Source: an uncultured Propionibacteriaceae bacterium (GTDB lineage: Bacteria; Actinomycetota; Actinomycetes; Propionibacteriales; Propionibacteriaceae). Taken from it: DNA of 64,000 nucleotides. Location: NCBI GenBank assembly GCA_937965785.1, contig CALCKT010000043.1, forward strand, positions 102,410-166,409. Reading direction: 5' to 3'. A model generated the notes under the pieces. The model was not told where the DNA came from. It did no database searches and saw only the letters and a program-made list of their open reading frames with translations. The translations under genes were made by a program, and so were the position numbers. This document shows, one piece after another, positions 50,332 to 58,156 of the stretch (the first letter of the stretch is position 1; each line of letters starts with the position of its first letter).

Positions 50332-50354
50332 CTGTATATGCTGCATATATACAG
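50332..50354. promoter_or_regulatory. Inverted-repeat operator of the YtrA-type operon
   Basis: CTGTATAT (50332-50339) and ATATACAG (50347-50354) are perfect 8-bp arms around a 7-nt centre, giving an AT-rich dyad in GC-rich surroundings. It lies 10 bp before the GTG start and probably overlaps the -10 region. Binding by the GntR protein encoded just downstream is inferred. Confidence 0.7.
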
Positions 50355-50364
50355 AAGGGAGGGT

Positions 50365-50751
50365 GTGGTGGACGTCGTGTTGTCGAACACCGCGGGGATC
50401 CCGATCTATGTCCAGATTGAGGACCAGATCAAGGCGGCAATCCTGCGGGGCGAGGTCTCCGAGGGGGATGCGCTGCCATCCATCCGGGCCCTCGCCCGCG
50501 ACCTCAGGGTCTCCGTCATCACCACCACCCGGGCCTACGCGGAACTGGTGGCCGACGGGCTCGTCGCCAACGTGCCCGGAAAGGGGTACTTCGTCCTGCC
50601 GCGCGATGCCGAACTCGTTCGCGAGCAGGTGCTCCGCGAGGTGGAGACCCACTTCGCGAACGGCGTGTCCGTGGCCCGGCTGGCCGATGTCGACGACGAC
50701 GAGATCCGCTCCATCCTCGAACTCGCTCTCACCCAAAGGGAGGACGCATGA
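50365..50751 (+). CDS. YtrA-subfamily GntR transcriptional regulator
   Basis: A 128-residue regulator. The GntR winged helix is complete: IPIYVQIEDQIKAAILRGEV, LPSIRALARDLRVSVITTTRA and YAELVADGLVANVPGKGYFV. A short C-terminal helical tail, as in YtrA, replaces a large ligand domain. Two adjacent GTG codons (50365, 50368) follow GAAGGGAGG, and I use the first. It overlaps the ABC ATPase gene by 4 bp (ATGA). YtrA regulators repress their own ABC operon and respond to cell-wall antibiotics in Bacillus; a like role here is inferred. Confidence 0.9.
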   Translation: MVDVVLSNTAGIPIYVQIEDQIKAAILRGEVSEGDALPSIRALARDLRVSVITTTRAYAELVADGLVANVPGKGYFVLPRDAELVREQVLREVETHFANGVSVARLADVDDDEIRSILELALTQREDA

Positions 50752-51584
50752 CCAGCGACAGTCTCCTCACGCTTACGGGAATCACCAAGCAGTACAAGGA
50801 GTTCCGCCTCGGTCCCATCGACCTGGACGTTCCTCGTGGCTACGTGATGGGTCTGGTCGGGGCCAACGGGGCGGGCAAGACCACCGCCATCAAGATTGCT
50901 CTGGGTGCGGTGCGTCCACTGGAGGGTGTGGTACGCCTTATCGACAAGACTCGCGTCGGTGTGGTCCTCGACCAACCGTGCTGGCACTCTGGCTGGCAGG
51001 TCCGAGACCTTTCCCGGCTGCTCGGCCCGTTCTACCCGGACTGGGACCAGAAAGTCTTCAATGAACTGGCCGAGTGGGCGGGGGTCTCGCAGCGGCTGAA
51101 GGTGAGGGAATTCTCCCGGGGCATGGGTATGAAGATGCAGATGGCGGTCGCGCTGGCGCACGGGGCCGAACTGCTGGTGCTCGACGAACCGACCAGTGGT
51201 CTCGATCCCCTGGCCCGCAGCGAACTGTTGGACAAGCTGTCCGAGTTCATGACCGACGAACGGCACTCGGTTTTGTTCTCCACCCACATCACCACCGACC
51301 TGGACCGTATCGCTGATCTCGTCACGGTTCTCGACGCCGGTGAGGTGGCCGTTTCCGGTCCCCGCGACGACCTGCTTGAGGCGTGGGTGATGATTCGCGG
51401 TGGTGCCGCCGATCTCACCGGCGAGTTGCGCACCCGGATCCGCGGTCTCAGACAGCACTCCGTCGGCTGGGAAGGGCTGCTCGCGGCAGCCGACCTGGGG
51501 TTGTGCGGCCCCGGTGTCGTGGCGGATACTCCGTCCGTCGAGGACCTGCTGGTGCACCTCGCGAGGGAGCGGAAAGATGCGTGA
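50748..51584 (+). CDS. ABC transporter ATPase (YtrB-like)
   Basis: A 278-residue ATPase. Walker A is GLVGANGAGKTTAIK, the signature region is VREFSRGMGMKMQMAVALAH (RGM in place of SGG), Walker B is LLVLDEPTSGLD and the H-loop is FSTHITTDLDRI. A degenerate signature with these flanks is usual for YtrB/BcrA-type exporters. Start overlaps the regulator stop by 4 bp and its end overlaps the first permease by 8 bp. Works with the two small permeases that follow. Confidence 0.93.
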   Translation: MTSDSLLTLTGITKQYKEFRLGPIDLDVPRGYVMGLVGANGAGKTTAIKIALGAVRPLEGVVRLIDKTRVGVVLDQPCWHSGWQVRDLSRLLGPFYPDWDQKVFNELAEWAGVSQRLKVREFSRGMGMKMQMAVALAHGAELLVLDEPTSGLDPLARSELLDKLSEFMTDERHSVLFSTHITTDLDRIADLVTVLDAGEVAVSGPRDDLLEAWVMIRGGAADLTGELRTRIRGLRQHSVGWEGLLAAADLGLCGPGVVADTPSVEDLLVHLARERKDA

Positions 51585-52242
51585 ACTCGGATCCGCGCTG
51601 AGGATCGATCTACATCGTCTGCGCGGGGTTTTCCTCTTCGGGGGACTCATGGCATTCTTCTGGGTCATTCCCGGGCTTCTGCACGGGATACTGGACGAGG
51701 GGAAACCGTCCTTCTCGATCTCTGTCCCTCTTCTTTCCCTTTTCCTGGTCGTGCTGATGCTCGTGCTGTTTCAGGTCGGGAGAGTGGACGGGGTGGATAT
51801 CCTCTACGACATCCTGCCGCTGCGGCGCCGAACGGTGATCATCTCGGGCTACCTGGTCCTGCTGGTCCTGTCCTTCCTTTTCGAGATCGCAGTGGCGGCG
51901 ATGATGCTGGCCATGCCGATGGCCGGGGTGAACGTCGGAGCCGACTGGCCGGTCGCGGTGCTGGCGTCGCTGGTCACGGCTCTTTTCGGTTTCGCGATCG
52001 CGGCTCCTCTCGTCGTCAGATTCGGGGGCAGGAACGGGGGAATCGTCATCTTCTCCATTCTGGCGGTCACCGCGCTCGGGGTCCATGCGATGGTGCAAAC
52101 GGCTTCCCCGGGTGCGTCACCCCCGCTGCTGACCGGATGGCTGCCTCTTGAAGGGCTGTGGGTGCTGCTGCTGGCGGGTCTGGTGGCGTATGCCGTGTCG
52201 CTTCCGGTGTCCATCCGCATCTACGAGCGACAGGATCACTGA
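51577..52242 (+). CDS. ABC-2-type permease subunit, copy 1
   Basis: A 221-residue membrane protein with six hydrophobic helices. It begins MRELGSALRIDLHRLRG and contains DILYDILPLRRRTVIISGYL, a loop that recurs in the next gene. The ATG at 51577 overlaps the ATPase gene by 8 bp. It is a paralogue of the following permease, so the transporter is probably a heterodimer. No substrate is evident. Confidence 0.85.
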   Translation: MRELGSALRIDLHRLRGVFLFGGLMAFFWVIPGLLHGILDEGKPSFSISVPLLSLFLVVLMLVLFQVGRVDGVDILYDILPLRRRTVIISGYLVLLVLSFLFEIAVAAMMLAMPMAGVNVGADWPVAVLASLVTALFGFAIAAPLVVRFGGRNGGIVIFSILAVTALGVHAMVQTASPGASPPLLTGWLPLEGLWVLLLAGLVAYAVSLPVSIRIYERQDH

Positions 52243-52306
52243 CCGATGGGGTCCTGCGGGAGATTCATTGCAGTGCCGCCGTCTGCCCGCGCGAAAGGAG
52301 GGAAAA

Positions 52307-52942
52307 ATGCGTGAACTCAAAAACGCCATCAGGCTGGATGTGAAGCGCATGTCGGACTCTCTGTTTCTTATGGTGATAGGGGTCCTGGTCTGGGTTTTCC
52401 TCGGTATTTTCAAAAACTTGATGGACTGGGCGTTGGCCATCGTCTTCATTGCGTTCATGACGACGGTGTCCGTTTTCTACGGAAAATTCGGCCTCGACGG
52501 AACGGAGGATGCCGATCTGCTGTACGACACCCTGCCCCTGCGGCGCAGGACGGTGATGATCTCGCACTACCTGGTGTCGCTGGCCTACCTGGTGGCTGCC
52601 GAGATCGTGGCGGTTCTGGCGCTGCTCCTCGGGGAATTCCTGGGGCTGAGGGCCGGCGGTGACTGGTGGGCAGCGGCGTCGGCGGCGGTGGGAATCGTGC
52701 TCGTCATTTTCGCGGTCATGGTTCCTGTTCTGGTTCGCTTCACGGATGCCAGAGCGGTGGCCGTGTTGGTCGTTGTCGCGGTGGTCGCGGGCGTGGGAGG
52801 CTACCTGCTGGCACAGCTGATGTCCCCACTACCCGGTTGGGTCCTGGCGGGGTGGCCGTGGCTGCTGCTGATCGCCGGTTTGGTGGCCTGGGCGCTGTCG
52901 CTGCTGGTGACCATCCGTTTCTACCAGCGGCAGGACCACTGA
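52307..52942 (+). CDS. ABC-2-type permease subunit, copy 2
   Basis: A 211-residue membrane protein with six helices. It begins MRELKNAIRLDVKRMSD and carries DLLYDTLPLRRRTVMISHYL in the same place as copy 1. The ATG at 52307 has GAAAGGAGGG just upstream, the strongest ribosome-binding site of the operon. It ends the GntR-ATPase-permease-permease operon and is convergent with mpg, only 2 bp between the stops. Confidence 0.85.
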   Translation: MRELKNAIRLDVKRMSDSLFLMVIGVLVWVFLGIFKNLMDWALAIVFIAFMTTVSVFYGKFGLDGTEDADLLYDTLPLRRRTVMISHYLVSLAYLVAAEIVAVLALLLGEFLGLRAGGDWWAAASAAVGIVLVIFAVMVPVLVRFTDARAVAVLVVVAVVAGVGGYLLAQLMSPLPGWVLAGWPWLLLIAGLVAWALSLLVTIRFYQRQDH

Positions 52943-52944
52943 CC

Positions 52945-53595
52945 TCAGCCGGAACGACGTCCGGATGTCCCCGGACGGTAGGCGGAGACGCTGGGTTCGC
53001 CGGGCAGCCAGAAACGCCACGGATGGCGTTCGGCGTCACCGCCCGGGCCCGAAACCCCCACCCGGGGACCCGTCGACCACTCACCGGGCGGAACATCGGG
53101 CAGCCACCACGACCACTCCTCGCCCAGCAGGTCGGCGCCGTCGGTTTCGCGCGACGACCCGAGCGCCTGCCCCAGGTTTCCGGGGCCGCGGGCCAGGTGA
53201 TGCTCCGGCAGGGGAGTCGAACGGGGCCTCGCCGCCCGCCGGGTGCGCGCCAGGTCCGCTCCCTCGATGACCTCGCCGGCCCGCAGCAGGCAACCCGTCG
53301 GGACACCCGCCTCGTCGCACACCACGTTGAGGTTGTGGTGCATCCCATAGCTGAAATAGCAGTACAGGTGCCCGGGCTCCCCGAACATGGTGGCGTTGCG
53401 GGCGGTGCGGCCCCGGAAAGCGTGCGACCCGGGATCGGCGGGCCCGGCGTAGGCCTCCACCTCCGTGATGCGGACCGCGACGGTGCCCTCGCCGGTGCTC
53501 CGGGCCAGTGCGCAGCCGAGCAGCAGCGGCGCGAGTTCGAGAACGGGGCGACGGAACCAGGCGCGGGAGGCGCGTGTGAAACCGGGCAGATCCAT
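52945..53595 (-). CDS. mpg: DNA-3-methyladenine glycosylase, AAG/Mpg type
   Basis: A 216-residue alkylbase glycosylase. Family marks are EVEAYAGPADPGSHAFRGRT with the catalytic Glu, ARNATMFGEPGHLYCYFSYG with the DNA-intercalating Tyr region, and HHNLNVVCDEAGVPTGCLLR. The ATG at 53595 gives a typical N-terminus (residues 20-30: LELAPLLLGCAL). Divergent from the histidine-phosphatase gene, 100 bp between the starts. Confidence 0.93.
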   Translation of the reverse strand: MDLPGFTRASRAWFRRPVLELAPLLLGCALARSTGEGTVAVRITEVEAYAGPADPGSHAFRGRTARNATMFGEPGHLYCYFSYGMHHNLNVVCDEAGVPTGCLLRAGEVIEGADLARTRRAARPRSTPLPEHHLARGPGNLGQALGSSRETDGADLLGEEWSWWLPDVPPGEWSTGPRVGVSGPGGDAERHPWRFWLPGEPSVSAYRPGTSGRRSG

Positions 53596-53695
53596 GGGGG
53601 CATTGTGCCGCGACCGGGCCCCGGAACGGTCCCGTGAACCCATCTGGCGGAGCGGCCGCTGGCAGCAGAGCCCCGCTGCCACTAGCCTTCTGTTC

Positions 53696-54340
53696 ATGCT
53701 GCTGACTGGAAGTCGCGTTGTTCTCTGCAGGCATGGTGTCACCGATTTCACCGCTTCTGGTCGGTGGGACGGGCGCGGAGGAGCCGACCCGGCGCTCAAC
53801 GCCGAGGGACGCGCCCAGGCCCGTGACCTCGCAGCCCGCATCGGGGCCTTCATCGGGGACGCGCCGGAGGTGCGCGTGGTGTCTTCGTCCCTGCGGCGCG
53901 CCAAGGAAACCGCCGCTCCCGTGGCCGAGCTGTTCGGGACCGGGGTCACCCCCAGACGGGTCTGGGACGAACTCGCCTTCGGGGAGTGGGATGGCCTCAC
54001 CGGTGACGAACTGCGCGGCGAGAAACCCGACGAACTCCTCCGGTTCTGGGGTGACGAGACCTTCCGGGTGCCCGGCGGTGAATCCCACATCGACCTGCAC
54101 ACCAGGGTGCGTCCCGCATTCGAGAAACTCATGGGGTTCAGCGGCACCACGGTGGTGGTCACCCACTGGGGGCCGATCATGAGCTGCATCTCGCTGGTGC
54201 TCGGGATCGACCTGCTCCCCGCGCGGCGCCTCAACCTCGCGCCGGCGTCCATGACCTCCTTCATGGTCACGGAGCAGGGCCCGCAGGTGGAGTTCATCAA
54301 TGACCTCGGGGCGCGGGTGACCCCGCCGGAGAGCATCTGA
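53696..54340 (+). CDS. Histidine phosphatase (phosphoglycerate-mutase-like) family protein
   Basis: A 214-residue enzyme. The RHG motif with the phospho-His is VVLCRHGVTDFTASGRW. The second His is in VVVTHWGPI, and an SSLRRAKETAAPVAE stretch carries the conserved Arg and Glu. This is the branch-2 histidine-phosphatase fold used by many phosphatases, and the substrate is unknown. The ATG at 53696 precedes the LLTGSRVVL strand correctly. Convergent with the flavin reductase gene. Confidence 0.9.
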   Translation: MLLTGSRVVLCRHGVTDFTASGRWDGRGGADPALNAEGRAQARDLAARIGAFIGDAPEVRVVSSSLRRAKETAAPVAELFGTGVTPRRVWDELAFGEWDGLTGDELRGEKPDELLRFWGDETFRVPGGESHIDLHTRVRPAFEKLMGFSGTTVVVTHWGPIMSCISLVLGIDLLPARRLNLAPASMTSFMVTEQGPQVEFINDLGARVTPPESI

Positions 54341-54434
54341 ATCAACAGCAACGATCCCCGGCGGACGGATCTTCAGGGCCTCCGGTCCCAGGCCCCCGGG
54401 AAGCGGATGCCGTCGCCACGGTGGAGCCGGGACC

Positions 54435-55820
54435 TCACGGGACGAGTCTCTCCTCGTGGCACTGCTCGGGGGCGACCCCCAGGTCGCGGGCCTCGGCCAG
54501 GACGGAATCGACGAACCCGCCCGGGCCACAAACGAACACGTCGGAGTTCTCCAGGTCCGGTGCCAGCGTGGACAGGTCGTGGCCGGCGTATCCGATGCTC
54601 ACCCAGCGGCCCTCGTGGCGCGGGCCGGTCATCAGGTGCAGGACGATGCCGCGATCGTCGCACAGCTGCTGGAACTCGTCGAGGAGGAACAGCTCCTCGG
54701 GGGCGGATGCGCGGAGGATCACGACGGTGTCCGCCGGGTGCGCGGTGGTGGCCTCCAGCAGCGACCGGATCGGTGCGAGATCGGTTCCGGCGCCGATCAG
54801 CACCAGACCGTCCCGGGTCCGGGATGCGTCGGTGAAGGCACCATAGGGGCCGGCGAAGATGACCCTCGTGCCGGGCCTGGCCGCCGCCAGCTCAGCAGTG
54901 TGCTCATCGGTGATCCGGACGGTGATGCGCAACCGATCCCTCGTCGGCGCCGCGGACAGGAAGAACCGGTGGGTCCGGGTCCACAGCTGAGGGGTCAGCA
55001 GGCGCCAGGCGAAGCACTGGCCAGCCCGGGCCATCAACCTGTCCAGGTGCCTTCCGGTGAACTCCAGGTGGAGGAGGTCGGGGGTCAGGTGCACGGTGTT
55101 TGCCAGTTTCAACCGATGCCGCCAGGAACGGAGGAGTGGAGTCAGGAGCCGGTACCAGAGCAGGCAGGCGCCGACGAGGACCAGCAGGACGCCCCAGTAG
55201 ATGCGCTGCGCCCTGCCGGGCAGGAAAACCGGGTCGAGGCGGAGCATGTGGGGGATCGCCAGGAGCACCGCGGCGTAGGAGAGGATGTTGAGAAGGTGTC
55301 GCACCTCGCGGCGCAGCCCTCGGCACACCGCCAACACCGATGCGATCGTCGTCAACAACAGCAGGGCGGCGGAGGCGAAGGCCAGCGGCAGGTTCCCCGA
55401 CCACAGCGAGCCGACGGCACCGGCGAGGTCGTCGCGATTGGTCCATCCGGTTCCGGTGATGATCAGGGCGACGTGGGTCAGCACCCCGAGCACGGTGACC
55501 CGCCCCAGCAGCCGGTACCACCGGACTGCCCTGACCTGCCCGAGCACCCGGTCGATCACGGGAACCCGGGCGGCCAGCAGCAGCATGAACAGCATCGAGT
55601 TCATCGCGACCAGGCCGGCCACGACCCCGAGCCCACCCAGCACATCGGAGAGGCCGGTGAACCGCTGCCCGGCGCCATCGATCAGGTGGGGGATGACCGA
55701 GAAGGCCGTGCCCACCCAGGCCGACCCGGCCAGCAGGGCGCGCCAAAGACGCAGGCGCTGCCCGCGCGGCTGGGCGGGGGCCCGCTGCGCGGCGCGCGAC
55801 AGTGGTCGGGATGAGGTCAT
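54435..55820 (-). CDS. Ferric-reductase-like membrane flavoprotein
   Basis: A 461-residue protein. The N-terminal half (residues about 30-225) has six to seven helices with His residues at heme-spaced places (GVLTHVALIITGTG; VRHLLNILSYAAVLLAIPHML), as in ferric-reductase-like domains. The C-terminal half is a ferredoxin-reductase-like module: RTHRFFLSAAP, VIFAGPYGAF, LIGAGTDLAPIRSLLEA for NAD(P), and VFVCGPGGFVDSVLAEA at the end. It should pass electrons from NAD(P)H through FAD and heme across the membrane; whether to Fe(III) is unknown. The ATG at 55820 is used. In-frame codons upstream lack family sequence. Confidence 0.88.
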   Translation of the reverse strand: MTSSRPLSRAAQRAPAQPRGQRLRLWRALLAGSAWVGTAFSVIPHLIDGAGQRFTGLSDVLGGLGVVAGLVAMNSMLFMLLLAARVPVIDRVLGQVRAVRWYRLLGRVTVLGVLTHVALIITGTGWTNRDDLAGAVGSLWSGNLPLAFASAALLLLTTIASVLAVCRGLRREVRHLLNILSYAAVLLAIPHMLRLDPVFLPGRAQRIYWGVLLVLVGACLLWYRLLTPLLRSWRHRLKLANTVHLTPDLLHLEFTGRHLDRLMARAGQCFAWRLLTPQLWTRTHRFFLSAAPTRDRLRITVRITDEHTAELAAARPGTRVIFAGPYGAFTDASRTRDGLVLIGAGTDLAPIRSLLEATTAHPADTVVILRASAPEELFLLDEFQQLCDDRGIVLHLMTGPRHEGRWVSIGYAGHDLSTLAPDLENSDVFVCGPGGFVDSVLAEARDLGVAPEQCHEERLVP

Positions 55821-56511
55821 ACCGGTATATCCTTGCGACGAATCTGTGGGGAAGCTGTTGAAGGACCCGTGAAAACCTGAGGGGTCGTTGAAAGTGTAAC
55901 TTTTCCGCGTCGTGAACCAAACGCGTGCGGATCGCCCTGTCCCGGCGGATGACCGGCACAAGGCCCATCACCTTGAAGCTGGCTCAACCGGCTTCGAAGG
56001 GGTGGTTTCGACTCGGGCCGCTCGTTCCTCGCGTCCCGGCTCAACCAGCTTGGGGAGGGGCAGTTGGTTGAGCCGGCCTGCTCGCTCTGCGAGCTGGTCG
56101 TGTCGAAACCTTGGTGACCTTGTCCGGGGTGTTGGAGATGGGTTCTACCCGCCGGGTGTGAGTAGTGGTTTCGACTCAGCCGTTCGCTGGCGCTCACGTG
56201 CTGGCTCAACCAGCTTCAAAGGGGTGGTTTCGACTCGGGCCGCTCGTTCCTCGCGTCCCGGCTCAACCAGCTTGGGGAGGGGCAGTTGGTTGAGCCGGCC
56301 TGCTCGCTCTGCGAGCTAGTCGTGTCGAAACTTTGGTGACTTTGTTCGGGGTGTTGGGGTTGGGTTCCGGTTGTCCGGTCCGGGGTTCGTGTTCTGGGGT
56401 GCTGCTGAACCTGAGGTAGGCTGTGCGAGCTGCCTGGCGAGGGACCCGACGTCCGTTATCGACTAGCAACCCCTGCAGGCGTGCATCCCATCCACACCTC
56501 AGGAGGTAGAA
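55821..56511. repeat. REP-like units in a 222-bp tandem duplication
   Basis: Between the flavin reductase and rplY genes. Bases 55999-56135 and 56221-56357 are the same 137-bp block with about five differences, 222 bp apart. Each block holds a reverse unit followed by a forward unit (TGGTTTCGACTCGGGCCGC ... CAACCAGCTTGG, then GTTGGTTGAGCC ... GTCGTGTCGAAAC). A further reverse unit lies at 56165-56215. No gene is supported. The rplY promoter should lie in 56390-56500, where AGGAGG precedes the ATG. Confidence 0.85.
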
Positions 56512-56805
56512 ATGGCCCCCCACAAGCTGGAAGCCACCGCCCGCACCGAGTTCGGCAAGGGCGCGGCCCGCAAACTGCGTCGCGCCGAACGCGTCCCCGC
56601 CGTCATCTACGGGCCCGGCATCGAGCCCGTCCACATCTCCCTGCCCGGCCAGGAAACCTTCCTGCTGCTCCGCGAACCCGGGGTCACCTTCGAGATCAGC
56701 ATCGACGGTGCCGATGCCGTGGTGGTCGCCCCGAAGCAGGTGCAGCGCGACCCGATCACCGGCTTCCTGGAACACGTCGACCTGATGCCGGTCAAGGGCG
56801 AGTGA
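56512..56805 (+). CDS. rplY: Ribosomal protein bL25, short form
   Basis: A 97-residue 5S-rRNA-binding protein. The N-terminal L25 domain is complete (LEATARTEFGKGAARKLRRA, VPAVIYGPGIEPVHISLP, RDPITGFLEHVDLMPV). Actinobacterial L25/Ctc proteins usually go on for another 100 residues with a TL5-type C-terminal domain, which is absent here because a stop falls right at the domain boundary. AGGAGG precedes the ATG. The stop overlaps the GTG start of pth by 4 bp. Confidence 0.94.
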   Translation: MAPHKLEATARTEFGKGAARKLRRAERVPAVIYGPGIEPVHISLPGQETFLLLREPGVTFEISIDGADAVVVAPKQVQRDPITGFLEHVDLMPVKGE

Positions 56806-57380
56806 GCCCCTCGCTTCATCTCGTGGCCGGGCTCGGGAACCCGGGCCCGGCCTACGCCCCGACCCGGCACAACGTCGGGTTCTGGGTGGTCGACGACCTG
56901 GCCTCCCGCCTCGGGGCGCGGTTCAGCATCGCCCGCGGGCAACGGGCCGAGGTCGCCACGGGACAGCTCCCCGGCGAACACCGGCTGGTGCTGGTGAAAC
57001 CCACCACCTACATGAACGACTCGGGGATCGCGGTCGCCGCCGTCGCCAAGTTCCACAAGATCCCCCCCGCCAACGTGATCGTCATCCACGACGAACTCGA
57101 CCTGGAACCGACCCGCCTGCGCCTCAAACTCGGCGGCGGTGACAACGGCCACAACGGACTCAAATCCATCCGCGCCCACCTCGGCACCGGCGACTTCCAC
57201 CGCGTGCGGGTGGGCATCGGCCGCCCCCCGGGACGCCAACCCGCCTCCGACTACGTGCTATCCCGGATGCGCCTCGCGGACCTGGATGCCATGCGGCTCG
57301 ACGCCGCGGTAGCGGCCGACGCGGTCGAGACCCTGGTGACGGAGGGTCTCGTGGCGGCACAGAACCGCTTCAACAACTGA
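56802..57380 (+). CDS. pth: Peptidyl-tRNA hydrolase
   Basis: Releases peptides from prematurely dropped peptidyl-tRNA. The 192-residue protein has VAGLGNPGPAYAPTRHNVGF with the catalytic His, KPTTYMNDSGIAV, VIHDELDLEP with the catalytic Asp, and GGGDNGHNGLKSI. It starts at GTG 56802, overlapping the rplY stop (GTGA). The rplY-pth pair is standard in Actinobacteria. Confidence 0.96.
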   Translation: MSPSLHLVAGLGNPGPAYAPTRHNVGFWVVDDLASRLGARFSIARGQRAEVATGQLPGEHRLVLVKPTTYMNDSGIAVAAVAKFHKIPPANVIVIHDELDLEPTRLRLKLGGGDNGHNGLKSIRAHLGTGDFHRVRVGIGRPPGRQPASDYVLSRMRLADLDAMRLDAAVAADAVETLVTEGLVAAQNRFNN

Positions 57381-57412
57381 AGACGCAGAGGACGCGGAAC
57401 CTCCGGGCACCA

Positions 57413-57841
57413 TCATGTTCTGAGAGGATTCACCCACGTCACCTCAGGAAACCGGGCGAAGTCGCTGTCAAAAGAGACAACCGCAACTCCGTGTTCGATC
57501 GCCAGCGCTGCTAGCTGCGCGTCGGGGACCAGATTTCCTGTGACGTGGTGGCGCTCTGCAAGTCGGTTGTAGATCCGGACCGAGTGCACGGTTGTGGGAG
57601 GAATCCAAGCAACATCGCTCGCGAACCACGCGTCGATGTTCTCCTCGACCTCCGTGGGACTCAACGGACGCTGAAACACTCTCGGGTGTGTCGAAATTCT
57701 GGCGAACGCGCCGACGCTCTGCCACGGGATACCGATCCTCTGCTCCCCTGAGAGTGCCTCCGTCAACCAGCGGCGTGCTGTCGGATGATGGGGCGCTTCC
57801 TCATTGGTGGCGTAGAGCAGCACATTGGCATCGACGATCAC
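57413..57841 (-). CDS. vapC: PIN-domain toxin (VapC-like)
   Basis: A 142-residue PIN-domain ribonuclease. The acidic metal ligands are in MIVDANVLLYATN (Asp4), VPDAQLAALAIEHG (Asp) and SFDSDFARFP (Asp). The TTVHSVRIYNRLAERHHVTG region is typical of the VapC subgroup with chromosomal antitoxins. The ATG overlaps the antitoxin stop by 4 bp, the usual order antitoxin then toxin. The pair lies on the opposite strand to pth and mfd. Target RNA unknown. Confidence 0.88.
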   Translation of the reverse strand: MIVDANVLLYATNEEAPHHPTARRWLTEALSGEQRIGIPWQSVGAFARISTHPRVFQRPLSPTEVEENIDAWFASDVAWIPPTTVHSVRIYNRLAERHHVTGNLVPDAQLAALAIEHGVAVVSFDSDFARFPEVTWVNPLRT

Positions 57842-58071
57842 GACCCGGGCTCCTGCGAATCGAGAATCTCCAGAACCTCGCCGATGTTGGTGAGGTCGAA
57901 GCGGGCCCCCATTGCGACCGGGGCTGGGAGGGTGATGGGAGACGCGGAAGAGCGCATCATGCCCCTGCGGGCCAAGGTGTTCAGTGCCTCGCTCGGACCG
58001 ATGCCCTGCTCGGCGCGCATCCTCTCGATCTCGGCACGGACGTCATCGGCAATGGTAACGGTCGTCCTCAT
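57838..58071 (-). CDS. vapB: VapB-type antitoxin (ribbon-helix-helix)
   Basis: A 77-residue antitoxin. The N-terminal ribbon-helix-helix is MRTTVTIADDVRAEIERM, then GIGPSEALNTLARRGM. The C-terminal tail (FDLTNIGEVLEILD) would wrap the toxin. It is translated just ahead of the PIN toxin (ATGA). Together they probably autoregulate. Confidence 0.85.
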   Translation of the reverse strand: MRTTVTIADDVRAEIERMRAEQGIGPSEALNTLARRGMMRSSASPITLPAPVAMGARFDLTNIGEVLEILDSQEPGS

Positions 58072-58156
58072 GCATCGAGAGTAGCATCATGATGCGGTGG
58101 CGCATCGCGTCAATGGGAGACCGGGATTTCGGGGGCATTCGTGACAAGATGACCCG

